A DNA stretch of 64,000 nucleotides from an uncultured Alistipes sp. (GCA_944321965.1 CALUNH010000006.1:35791-99790); one strand, 5' to 3'; counted from the first letter of the stretch, positions 9,885-17,835 are shown. Program-made: numbers and translations. The notes: generated from the letters alone by a model not told the origin.

Positions 9885-9894
9885 TGGTTGACCA
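9885..9894. promoter_or_regulatory. Candidate GntR/UxuR-type operator TGGTTGACCA
   Basis: TGGT-TG-ACCA is an inverted repeat of the TGGT-N2-ACCA form bound by FadR-subfamily GntR regulators; E. coli UxuR and ExuR sites share that core. Here it overlaps the -33 element of the DUF4861 promoter and lies between the divergent uxaC and DUF4861 genes. No regulator gene is in the window, so the link is inference from site shape and position. Confidence 0.4.
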
Positions 9895-9918
9895 ATATAC
9901 GGAAAAATCGTAAATTTG
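9888..9918 (+). promoter_or_regulatory. Bacteroidota promoter for the DUF4861 gene
   Basis: -33 element TTG at 9888-9890, spacer of 20 nt, -7 element TAAATTTG (TAnnTTTG) at 9911-9918. Transcription would start near 9925, about 28 nt before the ATG at 9953. Confidence 0.75.
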
Positions 9919-9952
9919 CCAAACCAAACATCGAAAAAACTTCAGTTTCCGT

Positions 9953-11077
9953 ATGATGAAAAACACACTCTTAGGATTTGCCGCCATGCTGGCAGCCTCC
10001 TGCACTCCGGCTTTGAAAGTCGAAGTCGCCAACCCCACGCAGCTCGACCGCGACGACGAGACCGTCGAAATCGCCTGGTCCGAGGTTTCGGCACTCCAGG
10101 GCGTGACGCCCGAAAACGTCGTCGTGCTGAACGACGACAAGGAGCAGGTTCCCTCGCAGGTCCTCTACCGCGGCGAGGCCGAACCCCAGGCGCTGATCTT
10201 CCAGACCGACGCCGATGCACTGGAGACCAAACACTTCCAGATCGTCACCGGCACGCGCGAGGCCTACCCCGCCGAGGCATTCGGACGCCAGGTTCCCGAA
10301 CGCTACGACGATTACGCCTGGGAGAACAACAAGGTGGCCTACCGCCTCTACGGCCCGGCCCTGGAGACCTCGCCCGAGAAGCTCGTCACGCCGGGTATCG
10401 ACGTCTGGGTGAAGTGCACCGAGAAACTCGTCATCGACGAGTGGTATGCCAAGGGTGACTACCACCACAACTACGGCGACGGCATGGACTGCTACAAGGT
10501 GGGCGTGACGCTCGGTTCGGGTGCTTCGGTGCCCTTCGTCGACGGCAAGTTCTGGTACATGGACCACAACTACGCTACGGCCCGCACGCTCGACAACGGT
10601 CCGATCCGCACGACCGTCGAGTTGACCTACGCCCCGTTCGACGTAAACGGCACGCAGGTGTCGCTCGTGAAGACCATCTCGCTCGATGCCAACCAGCGCT
10701 TCAACCGCATGGACAACCTCTACGAGGGTGATTTCACCGAACTGCCCATCGCCGCAGGCTTCGTGCGCCACGACGTGAAGCGGGTCATGAACGGCGACGA
10801 CTGGATGGGCATGTGCGAGGCGACCTCGGATACGAAGGATCCCGTCCGCGACGGAGACATCTACCTCGGTGTGATCCTCCCGGGCGGCGAGATGATCGCC
10901 GACACGCTGGGACACGCCGTAGCGGTCAAGAGCGTGAAGTCCGGCGAGACGCTTACCTACTATGCCGGTTCAGGCTGGAGCCAGGGCGGCGTGGAGGATA
11001 TGGGCGAATGGGTCGAGGAGATCACGGCTGCCCAGGCTGCCGCCACCCAGCCGCTGACGGTCACCGTCCGCAAATAG
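9953..11077 (+). CDS. DUF4861 family lipoprotein
   Basis: 374 aa. The N terminus MMKNTLLGFAAMLAASC ends in a lipobox (AASC, Cys at 17), so the protein is a periplasmic or surface lipoprotein. The rest matches the DUF4861 family by its GWSQGGVEDMGEW-type C-terminal segment and the WKCTEKLVIDEWY and YHHNYGDGMDCYKVG blocks. DUF4861 proteins are common in pectin and other acidic-polysaccharide loci of Bacteroidota; their exact activity is not something I can state. It is transcribed divergently from the galacturonate operon and has its own promoter and terminator, which points to co-regulation with pectin use. Two ATGs are adjacent (9953, 9956); either could be the start. Confidence 0.85.
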   Translation: MMKNTLLGFAAMLAASCTPALKVEVANPTQLDRDDETVEIAWSEVSALQGVTPENVVVLNDDKEQVPSQVLYRGEAEPQALIFQTDADALETKHFQIVTGTREAYPAEAFGRQVPERYDDYAWENNKVAYRLYGPALETSPEKLVTPGIDVWVKCTEKLVIDEWYAKGDYHHNYGDGMDCYKVGVTLGSGASVPFVDGKFWYMDHNYATARTLDNGPIRTTVELTYAPFDVNGTQVSLVKTISLDANQRFNRMDNLYEGDFTELPIAAGFVRHDVKRVMNGDDWMGMCEATSDTKDPVRDGDIYLGVILPGGEMIADTLGHAVAVKSVKSGETLTYYAGSGWSQGGVEDMGEWVEEITAAQAAATQPLTVTVRK

Positions 11078-11132
11078 GTCCGGATATACGCCGCGGAGGT
11101 TCCCGAACGGGGCTCCCGGCAACAAAAGGAAG

Positions 11133-11161
11133 CCCCTGACACTGCCGGTGTCAGGGGTTTC
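11133..11161 (+). terminator. Terminator after the DUF4861 gene
   Basis: CCCCTGACAC (11133-11142), TGCC-type loop, GTGTCAGGGG (11148-11157), then TTTCT. The stem is extended by A-T pairs on both sides, so it could work in either direction. Confidence 0.8.
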
Positions 11162-11258
11162 TCATTCCGCGCCGCCAAGCATTCCGACAAATGGGGAACC
11201 GCCCGAAAAAGCCTCGCGAAAAATAGCGGAATCGGAACAATCGGTTCCTTTTTTTTAC

Positions 11259-11266
11259 TATCTTTG
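11259..11266 (+). promoter_or_regulatory. -7 element TATCTTTG upstream of the second kinase gene
   Basis: A perfect TAnnTTTG lies 24 nt before the ATG at 11290. No clear TTTG is found 19-21 nt upstream; the region is T-rich, so the -33 may be degenerate. Confidence 0.6.
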
Positions 11267-11289
11267 TTCTGTATAGCGACACAGAAACC

Positions 11290-12339
11290 ATGGATACGAA
11301 GAAAAAGATCGTCACCTTCGGGGAGATCATGCTGCGGCTCACACCGCCCGAACGACTGCGTTTCAACCAGACGAAACTCTTCCAGGTCAGCTACGGAGGC
11401 AGCGAAGCCAACGTTGCCGTGGCCCTGGCCAACTACGGACTGCGGAGCGAATTCGTCACCTGCGTGCCCGACAACCGCATCGCCGATGCCTGTCTGGACG
11501 ACCTGCGCAGTTACGGCGTGGAGACCGGCGACGTGCTGCGCTGCGGAAACCGGCTCGGGCTCTACTACATGGAGGAGGCCGCGGCGATGCGTTCGTCGCA
11601 CGTGGTCTACGACCGGGCCGGGTCGTCGTACGACCTGCTGCGCCCGGGGATGATCGACTGGGCATCGATCTTCCGCGATGCCGCGTGGTTCCACTGGTCG
11701 GGGATCTCGGCCGCCGTCAGTGCCTCGGCCGCCGAGGCGTGCGCCGAAGCCATCGCCGCGGCCCGCGCTGCCGGACTGGTGGTTTCGTGCGACATCAACT
11801 ACCGCAAAAACCTCTGGAAATACGGCAAAACCCCGCAGGAGGTCCTGCCGCCGCTTATGGCGCAATGCGACTTCTTCTTCGGCACGGACGACGAATACGA
11901 ACGGATTCTCGGGCTGCAACTCCCGAAATTCGAGGCCCGGGATGCCTCCTACCAGCCCGATACGGCGGGTTACGAAGCAGCCTCGCGGCAGGTGGCGGAG
12001 CGTTTCCCGCACTGCCGGGGCATCGTCTTCGGGCTGCGCAGCGTGCTGAGTGCCAACCATCACCTGATTTCCGGAACGCTCTACACCGACGGTCGGCTCT
12101 ACACGTCGCGGGTTTACGACATCGACTGCGTGGTGGATTGCGTCGGTGTGGGCGACGCCTTTGTCGGCGGGTTGATCTACGGGTTGGCCCGGCACGCCGG
12201 GGACATGCAGTTCGCACTGGATTTCGGCACGGCGGCGTGTGCAATCAAGAACACCGTACCGGGCGACTACGGGCAGTTCACGGCCGAAGAGACCGCCCAA
12301 CTGGCCCGGGGTCCCATTACCGGCCGCATCGCCCGCTAA
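11290..12339 (+). CDS. PfkB-family carbohydrate kinase, KDG kinase paralogue
   Basis: 349 aa. It aligns along its whole length with the KDG kinase encoded at 7290-8309: KIVTFGEIMLRLTPP, VSYGGSEANVAVALANYG, HWSGIS, and a C terminus ending GRIAR, as against GRVQR in the paralogue. The anion-hole motif is DCVGVGDAFVGG (283-294), with Val287 where most PfkB kinases have Ala and the paralogue has Gly; the catalytic Asp289 is kept. The likely substrate is KDG or a similar keto-deoxy sugar acid, but this is inference. It has its own promoter and follows the DUF4861 gene. Its last 23 bp overlap the convergent lipoprotein gene. Confidence 0.82.
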   Translation: MDTKKKIVTFGEIMLRLTPPERLRFNQTKLFQVSYGGSEANVAVALANYGLRSEFVTCVPDNRIADACLDDLRSYGVETGDVLRCGNRLGLYYMEEAAAMRSSHVVYDRAGSSYDLLRPGMIDWASIFRDAAWFHWSGISAAVSASAAEACAEAIAAARAAGLVVSCDINYRKNLWKYGKTPQEVLPPLMAQCDFFFGTDDEYERILGLQLPKFEARDASYQPDTAGYEAASRQVAERFPHCRGIVFGLRSVLSANHHLISGTLYTDGRLYTSRVYDIDCVVDCVGVGDAFVGGLIYGLARHAGDMQFALDFGTAACAIKNTVPGDYGQFTAEETAQLARGPITGRIAR

Positions 12340-12781
12340 CCCGCTGCAGCCACTCCCCGGCATCGGGTTCGAGAACCTCCCAGGGCGGCGGATAATCCCG
12401 GTAGATGAAGGGCATTTCGGCATCGTTGAAGCGCCGCGTCAGCCGGGCTCGCAGTGCCATGCACTCCACCAGTTGTTTCACCCGCCGTCGGTCGCAGAAG
12501 CGCACCATGCGCTCGATGAGGCGCCCGGCCTCCTCATCGAGCGATTCGAGCAGGGCGAACGTCCCGTCGCGCATATAACCGGCATTCAGAGTCCCGAACT
12601 TTTCGGGACCCTGGGCCGCGTAGGAGGAGAGCACCTCGCCAAGCAGCTCCGATTGCAGGTCGGTCACACGGCGGAACTCCTGTTCGGCCAGATCGAATTG
12701 CAGTTGCCGGTCGCATCCCGTCAGAAACAGCACCGTCAGAAGCGCTCCCCAAATCGGGGAAAAGATTTGCCGTTTTTTCAT
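12317..12781 (-). CDS. Small hypothetical lipoprotein
   Basis: 154 aa. The N terminus is a signal peptide with a lipobox (MKKRQIFSPIWGALLTVLFLTGC, Cys at 23), so it is a predicted lipoprotein. The mature part is predicted mostly helical and highly charged, with no motif I recognise. It overlaps the 3' end of the convergent kinase gene by 23 bp with no terminator between. Its ATG (12781) directly abuts the T-run that ends the predicted 6S-like RNA, so any transcript of this gene would either read through that RNA or start within it. Function unknown. Confidence 0.72.
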   Translation of the reverse strand: MKKRQIFSPIWGALLTVLFLTGCDRQLQFDLAEQEFRRVTDLQSELLGEVLSSYAAQGPEKFGTLNAGYMRDGTFALLESLDEEAGRLIERMVRFCDRRRVKQLVECMALRARLTRRFNDAEMPFIYRDYPPPWEVLEPDAGEWLQRVSGRCGR

Positions 12782-12980
12782 AAAAAAAGCACGGGTCAGT
12801 TACTTACCGGCTGACAAGGTACGGCAATACCCGCAAAATACGATAAATAAAAGCCCGCGCAAACGCGCGAGCATTACATTTATCGTTCCCTATTTTGCCA
12901 AAATTTGCCGTTTTTGTCAGCAAGAACAATAACGTAACGCTTACGTTAAACAAAATGTCATGCGGCGGATGCACCCGCCC
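12782..12980 (-). ncRNA. Predicted 6S-like small RNA (about 199 nt)
   Basis: The minus strand carries a full promoter (see 12987-13017) that would start RNA near 12980 and a run of seven U at 12788-12782. In between, the sequence folds into one long interrupted hairpin: CTGACAA (12920-12914 on minus) pairs with TTGTCAG (12817-12811), CGGCAA with TTGCCG, GCAAAATA with TATTTTGC, CGATAAAT with ATTTATCG, and an apical GCTCGCGC / GCGCGGGC stem. A basal pairing GCGGGT with ACCCGT can close the structure, leaving a large central bubble that contains a local hairpin (TAACGTAA / TTACGTTA). Length, promoter, U-run and the stem-bubble-stem form fit 6S RNA (the Bacteroidales-1 type) that mimics an open promoter and binds RNA polymerase. 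The apical stem contains a G-U pair only on the minus strand, supporting this direction. Identity is inference. Confidence 0.58.
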
Positions 12981-12986
12981 ACAAGG

Positions 12987-13017
12987 CAAAGATACGAATT
13001 TTTGGAAAAGAATCAAA
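12987..13017 (-). promoter_or_regulatory. Strong Bacteroidota promoter for the 6S-like RNA
   Basis: Reading on the minus strand: TTTG (13017-13014), 19-nt spacer, TATCTTTG (12994-12987). Both elements and the spacing match the primary sigma consensus exactly. The next gene in this direction is the 6S-like RNA, then the lipoprotein. Confidence 0.8.
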
Positions 13018-13020
13018 TCC

Positions 13021-13166
13021 CCGGCTTAAGAAGCCGGATTTAGGGGCGAAGGGATGTTGAAAGGATCGGAAGCAAATCACCGCTCCCGACGGTCGGTCGT
13101 ATGCGGGTAAAGGCTTCGGAAACCGCTAAAGGTTCAGCAGCCCCTAAAACCCGGCTCTTAGCCGGG
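13021..13166. repeat. Modular hairpin-capped repeat, copy R1
   Basis: 146 bp. It opens with the cap CCGGCTT-AAG-AAGCCGG (13021-13037) then TTTAGGGGC, and closes with the inverted form GCCCCTAAA followed by CCCGGCT-CTT-AGCCGGG (13150-13166). The ends are thus inverted repeats about 27 bp long, each holding its own hairpin. The inner part shares a 53-bp block (13044-13096) with R3 and a 30-bp block (13095-13124) with R2. No ORF with coding character is inside. It begins three bases beyond the -33 element of the 6S-like promoter. Confidence 0.8.
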
Positions 13167-13190
13167 CACCTTTTGCTGTCAAAAGGTGCC
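13165..13190. repeat. Hairpin between repeat copies R1 and R2
   Basis: Ten-bp perfect stem GGCACCTTTT / AAAAGGTGCC around the loop GCTGTC. It overlaps the last two bases of R1. The remaining 13191-13345 stretch has further nested inverted repeats (GGTTTGC / GCAAACC near 13260-13275; ACGGGGCC / GGCCCCGT) and no gene. Confidence 0.65.
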
Positions 13191-13345
13191 ACCAAAACCA
13201 TCCGCAAGTTGCTTTTTACGGGGCCGCAGTTTGGCGTCGCGGAAACGGGCGCCTGGCGCGGGTTTGCAAGCAAACCGGCCCCGTTTCTTATCGCGCCGCC
13301 TGCGCTGCGTCCTCTTTCCGCAAAAAGCAAAGTGCGGCAGCAAGG

Positions 13346-13489
13346 CCCTCCTAAGAGGAGGGTTTTAGGGGCGATGGGGCAAGTGACGTGTTTCCGATCC
13401 GGTTCTGCGCTTCGACGGTCGTATGCGGGTAAAGGCTTCGGAAACCCCAATAAGGCCCAGCAGCCCCTAAAACCCGGCTCTTAGCCGGG
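13346..13489. repeat. Modular hairpin-capped repeat, copy R2
   Basis: 144 bp with the same design as R1: left cap CCCTCCT-AAG-AGGAGGG (13346-13362) then TTTTAGGGGC; right end GCCCCTAAAA then CCCGGCT-CTT-AGCCGGG (13473-13489). A 30-bp inner block (13417-13446) is identical to R1 13095-13124. The left stem sequence differs from R1 at most positions yet remains fully paired. Confidence 0.8.
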
Positions 13490-13499
13490 CGGTTTTTGC

Positions 13500-13527
13500 G
13501 GGGCTTTTTGACGATGCAAAAAGCCCC
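13500..13527. repeat. Hairpin GGGGCTTTTT / AAAAAGCCCC
   Basis: Ten-bp perfect inverted repeat with an 8-nt loop, just after R2. It could act as a bidirectional terminator, but nothing is transcribed toward it from the left. Confidence 0.55.
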
Positions 13528-13530
13528 TCT

Positions 13531-13567
13531 AAAAAAAGGGCCCGGCCTCACAGATGTGGAGCCGGGC
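13531..13567 (-). terminator. Terminator of the gyrA-TPR transcript
   Basis: On the minus strand GCCCGGC (13567-13561) and GCCGGGC (13546-13540) form a stem, followed by seven T (13537-13531). It lies about 28 bp after the TPR gene stop. Confidence 0.8.
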
Positions 13568-13594
13568 TTCCCGTGTTTTCGATTCCGAAATCGA

Positions 13595-14941
13595 TTATTC
13601 GATACCCTTGGCCTGCTTGTAGAGGGCATTATAGGTATTGTACTTGTCCATGACGCCGGGTTCGTCGCGCAGACGGAAGCACAGCGACTTGAGGAACTCC
13701 AGCGTATCGACATCCTCGGGTTTGATCTCGTGAGCCTTCTCGAACCAGGGCACGGCAGCCAGATAAACCTCGTTGACAGCCTTCAGATCGGCATCGTAAG
13801 CCGACTGGCTGCTGTACTGCTTCTCGTTCATCACCTTGTTGAGCTCATCGCCCTTGATCGTGTAGAAGACTCCCAGATAGTAGTTGCCCTCGAAGAGGTC
13901 GGGCTTCAGTTCCACGACCTTCTTGAACGACTCGATGCTCTTGTCGTAATCCTTCAGGGCGTAGAAGATCCGGCCGCGGCCGAACCACAGGTCGACATTC
14001 GACGGGTTGTCGGCAATAGCCTTGTCGATCAGTGCCACGAGGTCGGCGGGGTCTCCGACACCCTCTTCCGAGGTGTAGAGCTGCATCAGGCCGTCGAGAA
14101 TCCGCTCGTTCTTCGGGAACTTCTCGATACCGGTCAGCAGGGCCTGCTTGGCCTTCATGACGTTCTCCTTGTCGGCAGCCTTCTGGCCGTAGAAGCAGTG
14201 GAAGAGGTAGTAGTAGATGTTACCCTCCTCGTCGGCATAGTTCTTGGCAATAGCCTCCTGGAGATACTTCCCGCCGCGGACGAACGACTCGACATTGTTC
14301 GAACCGTCGACCGTCAGCAGATAACCCGCATAGTAGAGCAGTGCGGGATCGGCCTCGCCGTAAGCCGGGCTCGACTGAGCCTCGTAAGCCGTGGCGTAGG
14401 CATTCGCAGCTCCCACATAGTCGCCCGAGTCGATGCCGGCATTGCCGACCTGCGAGCAGAAGTCGCTGATCTGCTTCAGACCCTCCTTGACCTTGTCGGC
14501 GCTCTTGGGATCGAGCTCATAGGCCTTGTTGTAGGCCTCGATAGCCTTCTGCGGGGCATCCTTGACCACCCATCTGGTCTGCTTCCACGTGGCGACCTTG
14601 TTGTCCTTGATGTAGGCCGTAAACCAGGAGTAGACCCAGGCCGTGTACTGCACGCCGTTGAGGGTCTCCTGCGAGGTCGATTTCGGCTCGCCGACCGTAA
14701 GTTTGAGCATCGTGGACTCCATGTTGACGAAGAGGTTCTTCGTCGGCTCGACAGCCACCTCATAGAATGCCTTGCCGCGGTTGATCCACGTTGCGGCCTT
14801 CGCAGCCTTCTTTTCGTTGGCGATGTCGGCATCGCTCTTCTCGATCTTGGCGAGGAGAGCCTCCTTGTTCACCTTCTGGGCCTGCACGGCGGGAACTGCC
14901 ACGAGCAGCGCCGCGAGAGCCGTCAAAATCGTCTTTTTCAT
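13595..14941 (-). CDS. Periplasmic tetratricopeptide-repeat protein
   Basis: 448 aa. Residues 1-21 (MKKTILTALAALLVAVPAVQA) are a signal peptide. The rest is helical, with TPR-like repeats most evident at AIEAYNKAYELDPKSADKVKEGL, NPSNVDLWFGRGRIFYALKDYDKSIESFKKVVELKPDLFEGNYYLGVFY and AAVPWFEKAHEIKPEDVDTLEFLKSL. Such proteins act as scaffolds; the partner is unknown. It starts 46 bp after the gyrA stop with no terminator between, so it is probably co-transcribed with gyrA, as in other Bacteroidales. The ATG has only a weak purine-rich site upstream. Confidence 0.85.
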   Translation of the reverse strand: MKKTILTALAALLVAVPAVQAQKVNKEALLAKIEKSDADIANEKKAAKAATWINRGKAFYEVAVEPTKNLFVNMESTMLKLTVGEPKSTSQETLNGVQYTAWVYSWFTAYIKDNKVATWKQTRWVVKDAPQKAIEAYNKAYELDPKSADKVKEGLKQISDFCSQVGNAGIDSGDYVGAANAYATAYEAQSSPAYGEADPALLYYAGYLLTVDGSNNVESFVRGGKYLQEAIAKNYADEEGNIYYYLFHCFYGQKAADKENVMKAKQALLTGIEKFPKNERILDGLMQLYTSEEGVGDPADLVALIDKAIADNPSNVDLWFGRGRIFYALKDYDKSIESFKKVVELKPDLFEGNYYLGVFYTIKGDELNKVMNEKQYSSQSAYDADLKAVNEVYLAAVPWFEKAHEIKPEDVDTLEFLKSLCFRLRDEPGVMDKYNTYNALYKQAKGIE

Positions 14942-14986
14942 ACGAACTGGAATTAAAAAGTTTTTCGGTTATTTCGTGTTCCTTGC

Positions 14987-17569
14987 CTATTCCTCCGCGG
15001 GGCTGTCGGTCCCGGGAGCCGGAGTTGCCGACTCCGCATTTACGGAGTTCACACCCGCTTCGGCGCCCTCGGCGCCCTCGACGGCCGCGGAATCCTCCTC
15101 ACCGGCGGCCGGGACGGCCATCACCGAAGCGATGGCATCGCCTTCGCGCAGGTTGATGATCCGCACGCCCTGCGTGGCGCGTCCTGCGAGCCGGATCTGC
15201 GATACCGCGGTGCGGATCGTGAGGCCCGAGCGGTTGATGATCATCAGGTCGTTGTCGTCCGTCACGGCCTGGATCGAGATCAGCTTGCCGGTCTTCTCCG
15301 TGATGTTGATCGTCTTGACGCCCTTTCCGCCGCGGTTCGTGATGCGGTACTCGTCCAGATCGGTACGCTTGCCGTAGCCGTTCTCGCTCAGCACCAGCAC
15401 GTCCTGCTTCGAGTCGGGCTCCACGCAGATCATGCCGACCACCTCGTCGCCTTCGTCGATCGAGATGCCGCGCACCCCGGCGCCGACACGCCCGATCGGG
15501 CGGACCGTATTCTCGTTGAAGCGGATGGCCTTGCCTTCGCGGGCGGCGATCAGCACCTCGGCCTGGCCGCTCGTCAGTTTGGCCTCGATCAGCTGGTCGC
15601 CCTCGCGGATCACGATGGCGTTCACACCGTTCTGGCGCGGCCGCGAGTAGGCTTCGAGCTTCGTCTTCTTGATCGTACCGTCCTTCGTGCACATGATGAT
15701 GTAGTTGTTGTTCACATACTCCTCATCATTGAGCCGTTTGACATTGATATAGGCGCGGACCTTGTCGTCGGGTTCGATCTGGATGACGTTCTGGATCGCA
15801 CGGCCCTTCGACGAACGGGTCCCTTCGGGGATTTCGTAGACCTTCAGCCAGTAGCAGCGGCCCTTCTCCGTGAAGAAGAGCATCGTATTGTGCATCGAGG
15901 CCACGTAGATGTGTTCGATGAAATCCTCGTCGCGTGTGGCGCTGCCCTTGGCTCCCACGCCGCCGCGGTTCTGCGTGCGGTATTCGGCCAGCGGCGTGCG
16001 CTTGATGTATCCCATGTGCGAGATGGTGATCACCATGTCGTCGTCGGCGTAGAAATCCTCCGGATTGAACTCCTCCGAAGCGTAGACGATCTCCGTGCGG
16101 CGTTCGTCGCCGTACTTCTCCTTGATCTCCAGCAGTTCGTCCTTGACGATCTGCATCTGCATGGCCACGCTGGCCAGCACCTCCGTGAGGTGCGCGATCA
16201 GGGCCGTCAGTTCGTCACGCTCGGCCACGAGCTTGCCGCGCTCCAGGCCGGTCAGGGCCCGCAGGCGCATCTCGATGATGGCCGAAGCCTGCAGCTCGGA
16301 CAACTCGAAGCGCTCCATCATGGTCTGCTTGGCGGCATCGGGCGTCTGCGACGAGCGGATGATGTGCACGATCTCGTCGATGTTGTCCTGGGCGATCAGC
16401 AGACCGAGCACGATGTGCAGGCGCTCCTCGGCCTTGCGCTTGTCGAAGCGTGTGCGGCGAACCACCACGTCGTGGCGGTGGTCGATGAAGTGCCGGATCA
16501 GGTCGCGCATCGACAGCAGCTGCGGGCGTCCGTTGACCAGTGCGATGTTGTTCACGGCGAACGACGTCTGCAGCGGCGTATTCTTGAAGAGCGTGTTGAG
16601 CACCACGCTCGCCACGGCGTCGTGTTTCAGGATGATAATGATCCGCAGGCCGTTGCGGTCCGATTCGTCGTTGATGTAGGAGATGCCGTCGATCTTCTTG
16701 TCGTTGATCAGGTCGGCGATCTTCTTGATCATCTCGGCCTTGTTGACCATGTAGGGGATCTCCGTGACGACGATGCACTCGCGGCCGCTGGGCGTATGTT
16801 CGATCTCGGTCTTGGCGCGCATGATCACGCGGCCGCGGCCCGTCAGCATCGCCTCCTTGACCCCTTCGTAGCCGTAGATGAGGCCGCCCGTGGGGAAATC
16901 GGGGCCCTTGACGTAGTGGAGCAGCTCCTCGCCCGAAATCTCGGGGTTGTCGACATAGGCGCAGCAGGCATCGACGACTTCGCCGAGGTTGTGCGGGGCC
17001 ATGTTCGTGGCCATACCGACGGCGATACCGCTGGCACCGTTGACGATCAGCAGCGGGATTTTGGTCGGCAGGACCGTAGGTTCGGGGATCGTATCGTCGA
17101 AGTTCAACGTCCAGTCGACGGTCTCCTTGTCGATATCGGCCATCACCTCGTCGGTGATCTTCTTCATGCGGGCCTCGGTGTAACGCATGGCCGCAGGCGA
17201 GTCGCCGTCCATCGAGCCGAAGTTACCCTGGCCGTCGACGAGCGGGTAGCGCATCGACCAGTCCTGAGCCAGACGGACCATGGCGTCGTAGACCGACGAG
17301 TCGCCGTGGGGGTGGAACTTACCGAGCACGTCACCGACGATACGGGCCGACTTACGGGTAGGTTTGTCGGAGTAGAGGTTGAGCTCCGCGCTCATATCGT
17401 AGAGGATGCGTCGGTGTACGGGTTTCAGGCCGTCGCGCACGTCGGGCAGGGCCCGGGAGACAATGACCGACATCGAGTAGTCGATGTAGGCCGACTTCAT
17501 CTGCTCTTCGATATTGATGGGGATGATCCGCCCCACCAAACCGGCATTTTTTTCTTCTTCTGTAAGCAT
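14987..17569 (-). CDS. gyrA: DNA gyrase subunit A
   Basis: 860 aa. With GyrB it introduces negative supercoils. The N-terminal breakage-reunion domain contains the active tyrosine in AMRYTEARM (Tyr130). The region equivalent to the quinolone-resistance determining region reads [10 protein letters not shown], with Ser91 and Asp95 at the positions of E. coli Ser83 and Asp87, that is the sensitive-type residues. The C-terminal beta-pinwheel includes NRGGKG, the GyrA box that separates gyrase from topoisomerase IV. The tail (about 825-860) is acidic and rich in Ala, Glu and Pro. gyrB is not in the window. The promoter at 17631-17661 drives it, and the TPR gene follows. Confidence 0.96.
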   Translation of the reverse strand: MLTEEEKNAGLVGRIIPINIEEQMKSAYIDYSMSVIVSRALPDVRDGLKPVHRRILYDMSAELNLYSDKPTRKSARIVGDVLGKFHPHGDSSVYDAMVRLAQDWSMRYPLVDGQGNFGSMDGDSPAAMRYTEARMKKITDEVMADIDKETVDWTLNFDDTIPEPTVLPTKIPLLIVNGASGIAVGMATNMAPHNLGEVVDACCAYVDNPEISGEELLHYVKGPDFPTGGLIYGYEGVKEAMLTGRGRVIMRAKTEIEHTPSGRECIVVTEIPYMVNKAEMIKKIADLINDKKIDGISYINDESDRNGLRIIIILKHDAVASVVLNTLFKNTPLQTSFAVNNIALVNGRPQLLSMRDLIRHFIDHRHDVVVRRTRFDKRKAEERLHIVLGLLIAQDNIDEIVHIIRSSQTPDAAKQTMMERFELSELQASAIIEMRLRALTGLERGKLVAERDELTALIAHLTEVLASVAMQMQIVKDELLEIKEKYGDERRTEIVYASEEFNPEDFYADDDMVITISHMGYIKRTPLAEYRTQNRGGVGAKGSATRDEDFIEHIYVASMHNTMLFFTEKGRCYWLKVYEIPEGTRSSKGRAIQNVIQIEPDDKVRAYINVKRLNDEEYVNNNYIIMCTKDGTIKKTKLEAYSRPRQNGVNAIVIREGDQLIEAKLTSGQAEVLIAAREGKAIRFNENTVRPIGRVGAGVRGISIDEGDEVVGMICVEPDSKQDVLVLSENGYGKRTDLDEYRITNRGGKGVKTINITEKTGKLISIQAVTDDNDLMIINRSGLTIRTAVSQIRLAGRATQGVRIINLREGDAIASVMAVPAAGEEDSAAVEGAEGAEAGVNSVNAESATPAPGTDSPAEE

Positions 17570-17630
17570 CTATCTCTTCTGTATAACCGGATTTTCGTGC
17601 GGGCCGACTCACGACCCGCCTAATAACGAA

Positions 17631-17661
17631 CAAAAATAGTAATTTCTTGCGATCCGGGCAA
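17631..17661 (-). promoter_or_regulatory. Promoter of gyrA
   Basis: On the minus strand a TTG (about 17661-17659), 20-nt spacer and TATTTTTG (17638-17631). Transcription would start near 17624, leaving a leader of about 55 nt. The rest of 17570-17835 holds only this promoter and the terminator of the gene to the right. Confidence 0.7.
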
Positions 17662-17745
17662 CTTTGCAGGGGTAAAATCGCGCGTGCGTGCGCGATATTT
17701 TTCCGGAAGGGGTTGTTTTTGGCCCTTTTCGGGCGATCTGAGGGC

Positions 17746-17774
17746 AAAAAAAATTTCTCCCGACCCCCTGTCGG
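17746..17774 (-). terminator. Terminator after the LolA-like gene
   Basis: On the minus strand CCGAC-AGGGG-GTCGG (17774-17760) is followed by GAGAAA and eight T. A second hairpin CCGGGGA / TCCCCGG lies just before it near 17798-17817. Confidence 0.7.
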
Positions 17775-17835
17775 AAGAAATGGGTCCATTTCCCGGGGAG
17801 AATATTCCCCGGCAAGGCCGCAGACGCGGGAACCG

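Larger units (their letters stand above)
9743..9952. other. Divergent control region uxaC / DUF4861 gene
   Basis: 210 bp without a gene, A/T-rich compared with its flanks. It holds the plus promoter at 9888-9918 and the TGGT-TG-ACCA palindrome. For the minus direction only a weak -7 candidate (TTAATTTG, plus positions about 9853-9860) is seen, without a matching -33. Confidence 0.6.

Noticed and set aside
12804-13016. 70-codon minus ORF over the 6S-like region
   Set aside because: It begins upstream of the promoter's transcription start and ignores the strongly paired structure; no conserved protein pattern.
13021-13489. CRISPR array
   Set aside because: The repeats are only two complete copies, 144-146 bp, internally inverted and without spacers of even length; no cas genes.
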